The notes beneath the pieces are model-generated. The model was not told where the DNA came from, ran no database searches, and saw nothing but the letters and a program-made list of their open reading frames with translations. A program made the translations under genes and the position numbers. A stretch of DNA of 64,000 nucleotides from Motacilla alba alba (lineage: Eukaryota; Chordata; Aves; Passeriformes; Motacillidae). The stretch is taken from positions 620,001 to 684,000 of the forward strand of contig NC_052019.1 in the NCBI RefSeq assembly GCF_015832195.1, read 5' to 3'. Each line of letters opens with the position of its first letter. The stretch's first letter is position 1. Below are positions 32,646-42,510 of the stretch, in pieces.

Positions 32646-32962
32646 CCCAGCCCAGCTCTGGGGCAGTGCCCCCAGACGCTCCAGAGCTGAGGGTGCTCCC
32701 TGCTCTGCTCCCTGCTCCCCCAGCTCCTGCCACACCAGGAGGACCCTCCCAGGCACCATCAGCACCTCCACCAACATTCTGCACCAGGAATTCCTCCAGC
32801 CAGCCCAGGAGCTTCGGGCGCTTTCCACAGCACCAGCAGCTGTCCCCCCACACCCTCCTCTGGGACACCCTCCTCTGAGTGTCCCCCCACGGCCAAACCA
32901 CCCCAAACTGCCCGGGAAAACCACAACAAACCCTGCACGCCCCCAGCTGGGCTGGGCTGTAC

Positions 32963-33093
32963 CTGGGCTGCCGCAGGTGCCCTGGTCTCTGGGAGCAGCT
33001 CTGCCTTGGCTCCCTCCATCCCGAGCCGGGTCTCTTCACGCCAGTCTGCCCCACGCTCCTGCCACTGGCTGGCCAGTTTCAGCTTCACCCAGG
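32963..33093 (-). CDS. ALMS1: ALMS1 exon 7 (human exon 9 counterpart)
   Basis: Residues 1260-1303. Translation is AWVKLKLASQWQERGADWRE then ETRLGMEGAKAELLPETRAP. The human region has AWNMKFNLAHD, DDRRKVEEIKAELFG, so the exon start and the KAELL block match. The human exon is longer. The acceptor is GTGTTTTTGGCAG before CC, completing an alanine codon from exon 6. The donor is GCCCAG then GTACAG in phase 0, which fits exon 8. Confidence 0.92.
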
Positions 33094-33536
33094 CTGCCAA
33101 AAACACAAGCCAGGAGAGGTTCCCTTTCCCATTTCATGTTTGAGGGCAGTTTTTAACCCCAAGTCAAAGCTGTGCATTTCTGGTTAGCCCAGCTGAGAGA
33201 ACAAGGACCACACCAAATTCCAGAGCTCCTGGAGCGAGCAGGAATACGATGGCAAACGGCTCCCTGGATCATTTATTAGGGGACATGGACCCAAGACTCT
33301 TCCCTGGTTCTGCCATCCTCAGTCTCAGACACAGGTCAGAGCTCACTCACACAATTCCTTCCCACATTCCTGACTTAGCAGCTGTGTGGACAAAATAATT
33401 CCTTACAGTGGTGTCAGGAAAAGGTGATTTTCAAACTGGAAAAGCCCAATTCTACCCAGTTTTATCACAGCACAGAAGACTCCCCACAGTGTCCTGCTCC
33501 CTCCCCTGCCCTCAGAGCTCACACCCTTCCCGTGGC

Positions 33537-33661
33537 AAACAAGGAAATGCCAAGAGAATCCAGTGGCACCTGAATTCCTGGAGCTGTCACCTCTGAAAGG
33601 GAGAGGCAGAGCCTGAACATTCCCCAGGAACATCCCCAAGCTGCCCCAGGCACTGCCCCAG
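33537..33661. repeat. Dispersed direct repeat, copy 2
   Basis: Pairs with 30783-30906; see that entry. It lies in the intron between exons 6 and 7. Confidence 0.85.
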
Positions 33662-33848
33662 ACCCTGCTGGAAGTCAGGAGGTGACTGGGAAGTGTCCCC
33701 AGATGAAACCCTGTCCCGTTAAAGGGTCCCAGTACACTGCACAGTAATCCCCTTCAGGCAGGGAGCAGCCTCAGCCCGTCACTGCCACAACCCCTGACAC
33801 AAACCCACCCGACACAGCCAAACCCCAAAACCCACCAAGAGCATCCTC

Positions 33849-34124
33849 ACCTCGGATCTTGCTCTCCTGCTCCTCAGTCACTCCACAGACCCTGACACAA
33901 ACCCACCCCAAGCCATTCCAAGCCCCCTGAGAGCGCTCTCACCTCGGATCTTGCTCTCCTGCTCCTCGGTCACTCCACAAACCCTGACACAAACCCGTCC
34001 CAGGCCATTCCAAGCCCCCGAGAGCGCTCTCACCTCGGATCTTGCTCTCCTGCTCCTCGGTCGCTCCCAAAGCCCTGACACAAACCCGTCCCAGGCCATT
34101 CCAAGCCCCCGAGAGCGCTCTCAC
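33849..34124 (-). repeat. 91-bp array carrying copies of the exon 6 end and donor
   Basis: Three copies follow the true exon end. In minus sense each has GAGGAGCAGGAGAGCAAGAT, CCGAG and then GTGAGAGCGCTC. The donors are at 34124 (real), 34033, 33942 and 33850. The copied exon part is about 30 nt (EEQESKIR) and the intron part about 60 nt. The leftmost copy has GTGAGGATGC after the site. Confidence 0.95.
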
Positions 34125-35426
34125 CTCGGATCTTGCTCTCCTGCTCCTCGGCGCTCCTCAGGGCGCGGCTGGCGGGGCTCCCGGGGCGGGCGGTGCCCAG
34201 GAGGCTGCGGACGCGGGCAGCCAGGGAGTCTCCGCTGCTGCTGCCGCTGCCCTGCCGGCTGCGGGCAGCCCCGGCCCCGGGCAGGCTGCCCTGCAGGGGC
34301 CCCGGGGCGCTGCCCGGCTGCCGGGAGCGCCCAGGCGGCCCCAGGAGGCTCCTGACGCGGGCACTCAGGGAGTCCCCACTGCTGCTGTCCTCGCTGTCCC
34401 GTGTCCCTGCTGCCCTCCCAGCCTGGCACCAGGAGCCCTGGGAGCCCCCCAGGCCAGCGGGGGCACTGCCCAGGGGCTCCAGGGCAGGAGGATGGCGCAG
34501 CTGCGGGGCTGTGCCAGCGCTCGGGCGGCTGCTGGCACTGCTCAGTGCCAGCTCCCCGCGGGCAGCCAGCTTCCTGACCGTGGTCACGCTGCTGCACCCT
34601 TCTGGCTCCGACCTTCCCGTGGATTTCCCTGGCCTCGTTCCCCTGAGCCCTTCCCTGCGCTGGGAACTGACAGCCAGAGGGTGTCCCCATGCCAGCTGGC
34701 AGCTGTCGGAACCCAGCGGGTGCATGCCCAGCGCCTGGCCCCGCACACCCCTCGGGGTCACGGCCTCATCCCACGACAGTCTCTTCTGCTGCTCGGGGAT
34801 CCAGTCCTGGCCTAACCTGGCATCCTTGGAATCCTCCTCCCCCCCGCCCAGCCGCGGGGGAGACTGCCCAGGCTCCCTGCAGGAGGCTGTGGGGCAAGCA
34901 GGACGGCTCCAGCTGGCAGTGAGACCCTCTGCCTGTGCCAGCAGCTCCCGGAGCTCCTGCAGGGCCCCAGGTCCCATCAGGGACTCCCCTTCCTGGCCCT
35001 GGCTGCTCTCACTTCCCACCCCGGAGCTCAAGGATGTCCTGTCCAATTCCATGTCGCTCCCAAGCCCGGACAAAGCCCCCAGAGCCCATCCCTGCTGGCT
35101 GCTGCCCGAGCTCCTGCACTCGGGGTCAGCAAGGGCACCCTGAGCCTTTGTGCCCCCAGGCTGGGGATCCCTGCCCGAGGAGCAGCTGGGCAGGTCCTGC
35201 TCTGCCCCAGAACATCCAGGGGACCCCTCTGGGGCAGCCCCCTGCAGCTGGGGGCCTGGCACACTGCCCTCGCTGCCTGGGGTGTCCCCAGAGAGCCCCC
35301 GGGGGGACAGCAGCTCCCGGTCCTGCTCCGAGCCAGCCTCGGAGCCCACGGCGAGGGACACGCTCAGAGGGGACACATCCGAGCCAAAGCTGGCCTGGGA
35401 CATCTCAAAGGCTGGCAGCAATGCAC
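34125..35426 (-). CDS. ALMS1: ALMS1 exon 6 (human exon 8 counterpart, without the repeat array)
   Basis: Residues 826-1260, 1302 nt. Conserved points in human order are ELRELLAQAEGL (human EIRTLLMEAENM), GRSEPEGCS (MRSEPEGCS), SSSGDSLAARVRSLLG (SSVDSLAAHVKNLLQ), and ALRSAEEQESKIR (ILRNAEEEESRVR) at the very end. SGDSL.ARVRSLLG is present twice, at residues ~1188 and ~1229. Human exon 8 is about 6.1 kb because of a long array of 47-residue repeats; none of that array is visible here. The acceptor is TCCTTTGCAG before GT, completing a glycine from exon 5. The donor is ATCCGAG then GTGAGA, phase 1. Three extra copies of this donor lie downstream in the intron. Confidence 0.94.
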
Positions 35427-35654
35427 CTGCAAAGGAACAGGACACAAATGAGCATCTGGAGGCTCCAGAACACAGCAAACATCCCTTCCTGTTTGTGTGA
35501 GAAGGCACACAAAGTGAGGGAAGAACTCAAATGCTGGAAAATATTTCAGGTGCTGTCCTTAGGATCAGACCTGAATCAAGATTTCCATGAGAACTGTCTC
35601 CTGAAAGGAACCTCAGGAGTACTTCAGATAAATGCCAGACAAAATACAAACTTA

Positions 35655-35785
35655 TCAGAGAATTAGAGAGTATCTAGAGTTGGATGAGATCATCCATCCA
35701 GCCTCTGGCCCTGCACAATCCCAGCCTGTGCACCTGGGAGCAGTGTCCAAACCCTCCTGGAGCGCTGGCAGGGCTGGGTGTCACA
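35655..35785 (-). mobile_element. CR1-like fragment
   Basis: TAGAGTTGGATGAGATCATC, CATCCAGCCTCTGGCCCTGC and GGAGCAGTGTCCAAACCCTC, then CTGGAGCGCTGGCAGGG, resemble the reverse complement of a CR1 3' region of the type with ATCATCGAGTCC. A short (GAT)n lies at 35804-35824. Confidence 0.55.
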
Positions 35786-36074
35786 AAAGCACACTAATTT
35801 GGGTGATGATGATGATGATGATGACAGGTGGATGGATTTAGCAACAGGTCTGGTCAGTTATAAAAACACTGACAACATTTCATCACACTGAACACACCAA
35901 GAAATGGCAGAATGCAAAAGAAACCAAGAATTATTCCTCTCCCAAGAAGAAAAAGTGTGGTGCCAGTCCTTCAGTCTCAAGATACAAACCATTTCCTTCT
36001 GAAGGATGCATGGAAAAAGAGAAATAAAGGAATAAAGGCCCTGCAGGGCCTGGCAGCTGCCCCGCAGCCACGCT

Positions 36075-37110
36075 GCTGAGCAGGAAGCAGCTCTGCAGGG
36101 GTGAGAACACCCCAGTGCCAGGAGCAGCCTGAGCCCCAGGGCAGCTCTGCAGGGGTGAGAACACCCCAGTGCCAGGAGCACCCTGAGCCCCAGGGCAGCT
36201 CTGCAGGGGTGAGGATGATCCCCAGTGCCAGGAGCCCCAGGGCAGCTCTGCAGGGGTGAGAACACCCCAGTGCCAGGAGCACCCTGAGCCCCAGGGCAGC
36301 TCTGCAGGGGTGAGCACACCCCAGTGCCAGGAGCACCCTGAGCCCCAGGGCAGCTCTGCAGGGCTGAGGATGATCCCCAGTGCCAGGAGCACCCTGAGCC
36401 CCAGGGCAGCTCTGCAGGGGTGAGAACACCCCAGTGCCAGGAGCACCCTGAGCCCCAGGGCAGCTCTGCAGGGGTGAGAACACCCCAGTGCCAGGAGCAC
36501 CCTGAGCCCCAGGGCGGCTCTGCAGGGTGAGGATGATCCCCAGGGCCAGGAGCACCCTGAGCCCCAGGGCAGCTCTGCAGGGCTGAGAACACCCCAGTGC
36601 CAGGAGCACCCTGAGCCCCAGGGCAGCTCTGCAGGGGTGAGCACACCCCAGTGCCAGGAGCACCCTGAGCCCCAGGGCAGCTCTGCAGGGATGAGGATGA
36701 TCCCCAGGGCCAGGAGCACCCTGAGCCCCAGGGCAGCTCTGTGGGGTGAGGATGATCCCCAGTGCCAGGAGCCCCAGGGCAGCTCTGCAGGGGTGAGCAC
36801 ACCCCAGTGCCAGGAGCACCCTGAGCCCCAGGGCAGCTCTGCAGGGGTGAGGATGATCCCCAGGGCCAGGAGCACCCTGAGCCCCAGGGCAGCTCTGCAG
36901 GGGTGAGAACACCCCAGTGCCAGGAGCACCCTGAGCCCCAGGGCAGCTCTGCAGGGTGAGGATGATCCCCAGGGCCAGGAGCACCCTGAGCCCCAGGGCA
37001 GCTCTGCAGGGGTGAGAACACCCCAGGGCCAGGAGCACCCTGAGCCCCAGGGCAGCTCTGCAGGGGTGAGGATGATCCCCAGGGCCAGGAGCACCCTGAG
37101 CCCCAGGGGT
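36075..37110. repeat. Minisatellite, 50-58 bp unit, about 19 copies
   Basis: GCCCCAGGGCAGCTCTGCAG alternates with GGGTGAGAACACCCCAGTGC or GGGTGAGGATGATCCCCAGT, then CAGGAGCACCCTGA. The two sub-types (GAACACC and GGATGATCC) are intermixed, which suggests duplication of multi-unit blocks. The very long minus-strand frames here (three frames at once) come from the absence of stops in the unit. Confidence 0.94.
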
Positions 37111-37259
37111 CTGTGCCCCCCGATGGAGCCCTGGGCGCTGAGGGATTAACCCTTCCTGTGCTGGGAGCCCTGACCCTCAGCAGACACTACATGTGGCCTG
37201 GGGCTACAGAGAGAGCTGCCCAAATCTTATGGTAAAAGGCGGCTCATCAGGGTGCAGCT

Positions 37260-38455
37260 GAAATAAAGGTGTGAAATGTCACAAAGGAGAAAAGTTAGAA
37301 TTGAAAGTTTTAGTAATGTATAGCAAAGTTTTATATAAAATGTAAAAAATATAGTAAAGCTTTAGCAATATATAGTAATTATAGTATTGTGCAGTATTTA
37401 GTATATAGTATTATATTGCATTTAGTCATATATAAAACAAAATAAAAGTTGTAAAACAGTAACTAATCCTTCTTCTTCACCTTCTTCTTCATAAGTTTAA
37501 GTACTATTATGTAATTAAATTTAAAAGTCCATATTACAAGACATGAGTAATTAGTTTAAGTAATAACCTAACCCAGTAATTATTACTTAGCTATTAACTA
37601 ATTATAATTGGTTATCATATATAACAAATATAATTAGTTAAACATATATTATTAGTAATATTAGTTCTATAATAATAGAATACAATAATAATATATTTTA
37701 ATATATATTAATAATATTATATAATAATAGATAACAATTAAAATTAGTTATTAATAATAAACTAACCCAACAACCATTAGTTAGTTATCAACTAATTATA
37801 AATAATTGTAATATATATGACAATTATAATATAATAATATATAACTATATGATTATATAGTCATTTAATATATATGTTATTATACTATATGTTGATATAT
37901 ATGAATACATTATGTATATTGTGTATATTATTATATATAATATCGTATTATATTATAATAATATATAATATATACTATTAATACTATTAGTTGTATTATA
38001 ATATCATATAAAATAATATAATAGGTAAGAATTATAATTAGCTATTAATAATAACTGAATGAAATAATTATTAGTTAATTAACTAATTATAATTATAATT
38101 AGTTATATAATAATGTATAATATATATTATTAATATTAGTTCTATAATAATATAATACAATAATAATATAATATAATACGACGTATTAATAATATTATAC
38201 AATAATAGATAAGAATTATAATTAGTTCTTAATAATAAAGAAATGCAATAATTATTAGTCAGCTATTAACTAATTATAGTTATACTATATAACAATTATA
38301 TAGAATAAAAATATATAACATATATTATTAATAATATTAGATACAATATAATGTGATATAATGTAATGCAATATAATGTAATGTAATGCAATGTACTGTA
38401 ATATAATATAATATAATACCTAACAATAGTAATTAGTTATTAATAATAACCTAGC
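37260..38455. repeat. AT-rich island, about 1.2 kb
   Basis: Almost pure A/T made of TAATAATATA, AATTATAATTAGTTATTA and TATATATAA elements. A diverged higher-order unit (ATTAGTTATTAATAATAA, then AACTAATTATAA) recurs at about 37560, 37740, 38030 and 38220, so it is an old tandem array of roughly 170-290 bp periodicity. It ends about 55 bp before exon 5. Confidence 0.88.
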
Positions 38456-38510
38456 CCAAGCACAAAGACCCCATGCCCCTCCACCCGGCCATCCCCCCGA
38501 GCCCCCATAC

Positions 38511-38682
38511 CCTGAGCCTGGGGGGGCAGCCTGGCCACGGGGGCCGTGTCCATGAGCAGGGGGGGCTGCAGGCTCCTGAGCTGCCAGGGGGAGAACTCCA
38601 GCTCCCGGAGGGGCCCGCGGGGCACGAACGGGGCCAGGATGGTGCCGGGGGACTGCTCGATGCCCAGGTTCCGCAGGTACAC
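38511..38682 (-). CDS. ALMS1: ALMS1 exon 5
   Basis: Residues 769-826, 172 nt. Translation reads VYLRNLGIEQSPGTILAPFV, then PRGPLRELEFSPWQLRSL and on to RLPPQAQG. It looks strongly constrained, and to my recollection resembles a conserved block of vertebrate ALMS1 proteins (NLGI.QSP..IL.PF.PRGPIRE.EFSP), though I could not place it exactly in the human protein. It would correspond to human exon 6 or 7. The acceptor is CTGTTTCCCCAG (phase 0, fits exon 4). The donor is GCTCAGG then GTATGG, phase 1, which fits exon 6. Confidence 0.87.
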
Positions 38683-38689
38683 CTGGGGA

Positions 38690-40375
38690 AACAGAACAGC
38701 CAGAGCTCAGGAACAGCCAGCGCTCAGGAACAGCCAGCGCAGGGCAGGATGGATCAGGAACAGCCAGCGCTCAGGAACAGCCAGCGCTCAGGAACAGCCA
38801 GCATGCAGGGCAGGCATGGATCAGGAACAGCCAGCGCTCAGGAACAGCCAGCGCTCAGGAACAGCCAGCATGCAGGGCAGGCATGGATCAGGAACAGCCA
38901 GCGCTCAGGAACAGCCAGCGCTCAGGAACAGCCAGCATGCAGGGCAGGCATGGATCAGGAACAGCCAGCGCTCAGGGCAGGATGGATCAGGAACAGTCAG
39001 CACAGGGCAGGATGGATCAGGAACAGCCAGCGCTCAGGAACAGCCAGCGCAGGGCAGGATGGATCAGGAACAGCCAGCGCTCAGGAACAGCCAGCGCAGG
39101 GCAGGATGGATCAGGAACAGCCAGCACGCAGGGCAGGATGGATCAGGAACAGCCAGCGCTCAGGGCAGGATGGATCAGGAACAGCCAGCGCGCAGGGCAG
39201 GATGGATCAGGAACAGCCAGCGCAGGGCAGGATGGATCAGGAACAGCCAGCGCTCAGGGCAGGATGGATCAGGAACAGCCAGCGCAGGGCAGGATGGATC
39301 AGGAACAGCCAGCGCGCAGGGCAGGATGGATCAGGAACAGCCAGCACAGGGCAGGATGGATCAGGAACAGCCAGCACTCAGGGCAGGATGGATCAGGAAC
39401 AGCCAGCGCGCAGGAACAGCCAGCGCTCAGGGCAGGTATGGATCAGGAACAGCCAGCGCTCAGGGCAGGCATGGATCAGGAACAGCCAGCGCTCAGGGCA
39501 GGATGGATCAGGAACAGCCAGCGCTCAGGGCAGGATGGATCAGGAACAGCCAGCGCTCAGGAACAGCCAGCGCTCAGGGCAGGTATGGATCAGGAACAGC
39601 CAGCGCTCAGGGCAGGCATGGATCAGGAACAGCCAGCGCTCAGGAACAGCCAGCGCTCAGGGCAGGATGGATCAGGAACAGCCAGCGCTCAGGGCAGGAT
39701 GGATCAGGAACAGCCAGCGCAGGGCAGGATGGATCAGGAACAGCCAGCGCAGGGCAGGATGGATCAGGAACAGCCAGCGCGCAGGGCAGGATGGATCAGG
39801 AACAGCCAGCGCTCAGGAACAGCCAGCGCAGGGCAGGATGGATCAGGAACAGCCAGCGCTCAGGAACAGCCAGCGCAGGGCAGGATGGATCAGGAACAGC
39901 CAGCGCTCAGGAACAGCCAGCGCAGGGCAGGATGGATCAGGAACAGCCAGCACAGGGCAGGATGGATCAGGAACAGCCAGCGCACAGGAACAGCCAGCAC
40001 AGGGCAGGATGGATCAGGAACAGCCAGCGCAGGGCAGGATGGATCAGGAACAGCCAGCGCTCAGGGCAGGATGGATCAGGAACAGCCAGCGCTCAGGGCA
40101 GGATGGATCAGGAACAGCCAGCGCAGGGCAGGATGGATCAGGAACAGCCAGCGCGCAGGGCAGGATGGATCAGGAACAGCCAGCGCTCAGGAACAGCCAG
40201 CGCAGGGCAGGATGGATCAGGAACAGCCAGCACAGGGCAGGATGGATCAGGAACAGCCAGCGCTCAGGGCAGGATGGATCAGGAACAGCCAGCGCTCAGG
40301 GCAGGATGGATCAGGAACAGCCAGCGCTCAGGGCAGGATGGATCAGGAACAGCCAGCGCGCAGGAGAGGCGGATG
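38690..40375 (-). repeat. Minisatellite, 18-33 bp units, about 1.7 kb, starting at the exon 5 acceptor
   Basis: Roughly 50 copies of CAGGAACAGCCAGCGCTCAG plus GGCAGGATGGAT, with an 18-bp short form (CAGGAACAGCCAGCGCT) interspersed. In minus sense the unit contains CTGAGCGCTGGCTGTTCCTG. The real acceptor tract reads CTGAGCTCTGGCTGTTCTGT then TTCCCCAG, so the array grew from that tract. The plus-strand open frame of 655 codons is produced by this array. Confidence 0.94.
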
Positions 40376-40484
40376 CTGAGCTCTCCCAGCCCTCGCTGGG
40401 CACTGCACGAGTAGGCACTGGATTGCTCAGGACAGGCTGAGCTCCAGCCTGGCCTGCTGCAAACTCCATCTCCACACAAACACA

Positions 40485-40620
40485 AACACACCAAGGTTTG
40501 GGTTCAAAACACAAAGCTTTGGGTTCAAAACACCAAGGTTTGGGTTCAAAACACAAAGCTTTGGGTTCAAAACACAAAGCTTTGGGTTCAAAACACCAAG
40601 GTTTGGGTTCAAAGCCTTCT
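40485..40620. repeat. Tandem repeat, 21 bp, 6 copies
   Basis: TTTGGGTTCAAAACACAAAGC and the variant TTTGGGTTCAAAACACCAAGG, in the order GG, GC, GG, GC, GC, GG. Confidence 0.93.
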
Positions 40621-40624
40621 CCCT

Positions 40625-41880
40625 CCCCACTCAGCTGCTGCTCAGGAAACACTGGCAGGCTCAGGAACTCAAGGCAGCAGCATGGGAGCTCCTCATTTTT
40701 TAGGACAAGTTTGGTCAGAGCTTCCAGGCAAATAGTTGGGAGCACTTTTGTCAGAGATGGTTTACACACAGACATTATATGCAGGAAAAAAGCCAAAATT
40801 TTCCTTGACTTCATCACCTGTAGGGCAAATTAATTTCAACTCACCCACACTATGTCCTAAACTAGCCAGGAAAATGAATAAACTCCCTGACACATCACAG
40901 CCAGCTCCATTTCCTAGGATTTTATCACAAACTTCCACATTAACAGCCAGAGAAGTGACCTGATCTCCTCCACCTTCCAGGGATTTATGGGAGCAGCATT
41001 CCTCAGAACCAGGCTGGAGAGTGTGTAATTATAGCCAGGAACAGAAGTCATCCCTCTGTCTCATGAATTTCATTTCGAACACCCTCCCTCCAATATTTAT
41101 ATTTGTTTCACCACGGGTTTGCAGAGACAACAGAGTGAAAAGAGCCTCCAGAGCACATTCCCAAAGACCTGGTGATTATGGAGTCATCTTGTGAGAGGAG
41201 CAGCCTCTTACTCAGAGATAATTACAGGCTTGTCATTACCATAAATCTGCATCTCATTTGCTCCACCACTGCCAGCTACTGATGCCCTGAAGGTGGCTGC
41301 ACAGGGCTCTCCCCTGCCTCCAGCCAGGAGAAACCTGGGTCAGCCACACAGGACAGAGAGGAGGGATGAAGAGGCTCTGAAGGTCCTCCATGAGGAACAC
41401 AGCGAGAATTCAGAACTGAATTCAATTCCTCAGAAACTGGAACAAAGTGAAAAAGCAGAGTGAGAAAATCACAGGAAAAAAAGAAATTTCGTTTCCAAGG
41501 AGCGGTGTTGGGTTTGCTGCTCCTGCAGAGCCGGGGGGTTCAGCTCTCCTCACTCAGCACCTGAGCCTGCACCTCGCGTTTGGACAAGGACAGCCTGATC
41601 TCTGAGAGAGCCACCAGCTCTCCTTCTCTCTCCTCCTGCTCCCCTGGTGCTGGATTAAGCCCTTTCTGACCCAGAGCTGGGGTAACTGGGAGGTGTTTTC
41701 AAAGCTTTTATCCCATTTTCAGTCTCATGTGAAGGGTGAGACAATACAGATGTCATAATTCACACCATCACAATCAAAAGTTAACTATTTCCTAATTCCA
41801 ACACACTGTAAGTGCTTTTGGCCTATCAGCTTTAGCCACACCGTGCTGTAAATGCCTTAAAGCCAACAGTTCAAAATTAC
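40625..41880. other. Intron, nothing recognised
   Basis: Unique-looking ALMS1 intron between exons 4 and 5, without exon or transposon signal. Confidence 0.45.
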
Positions 41881-41885
41881 CCCTC

Positions 41886-42102
41886 GTGGGTGCCACTGCA
41901 GTGCACCTTTCAGTTCTGTTTCTCAGAGTACCCAGTCCTATTTGCAAGGCCTCCTTTGGACCTCGTTTCCAGCTCCCTTTCTCTCCCAGCAGGGTCTGTC
42001 CATTCCCTGGCGTTTCTAAATCAGCATTGCTTGTCTCAGGATTTGCACACTGTGGGAGCCTCCTGGCAGGCTTGGAGGATTCCCTACAAATCCATTTCCC
42101 AC
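41886..42102 (+). repeat. Inverted repeat, copy A (217 bp)
   Basis: From GTGGGTGCCACTGCAGTGCA to CAAATCCATTTCCCAC. It is the reverse complement of 54955-55171 with about five differences in 217 bp. The copies have equal length, and flanking sequence differs. I do not recognise it; a non-autonomous mobile element or a segmental duplication with inversion are the main options. Confidence 0.9.
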
Positions 42103-42324
42103 ACCCTGACACTCACCTACGCCTGGCAAAGACAAGAGGCCTTCCCCATATCCAACCCTGTCTTTGTCCATGTTAAATATTACTAAAAGTTACTTTTCCA
42201 CCTCTATTTGAGATCAGCTGAACCAGTATCACGGATGAAATCCACTGTAGCACAACCCTGTGTAAAACCAGGGCTTGTAGTGATTAGATCCTCTCCTAAA
42301 GGAGCAGTGGGGGGAAATGGAAGA

Positions 42325-42465
42325 GTGAAAAACAAATGGGAAACTCTGAAAAACACATGGGAAACTGAAAAACAAATGGAAAACTCTGAAAAACAAATGG
42401 GAAACTCTGAAAAACAAATGGGAAACTCTGAAAAACAAATGGAAAAAAACATGTAACTGAAAAAA
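42325..42465. repeat. Tandem repeat, 21 bp, near the exon 4 donor
   Basis: About six copies of GAAAAACAAATGGGAAACTCT with one AAACACATGG variant, ending about 50 bp before the exon 4 donor. Confidence 0.93.
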
Positions 42466-42510
42466 AATTACTAACTCTGGAACCAGAGTTTAGATTAGAA
42501 CCAAACTTAC

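Noticed and set aside
35858..37094. Three overlapping minus-strand frames of 350-390 codons
   Set aside because: The minisatellite unit lacks stops in all three frames. It lies in the intron between exons 5 and 6 and is flanked by no splice pattern.
38473..40440. 655-codon plus-strand open frame
   Set aside because: It is produced by the 1.7 kb minisatellite. All three plus frames stay open there, there is no domain, and it overlaps exon 5 in antisense.
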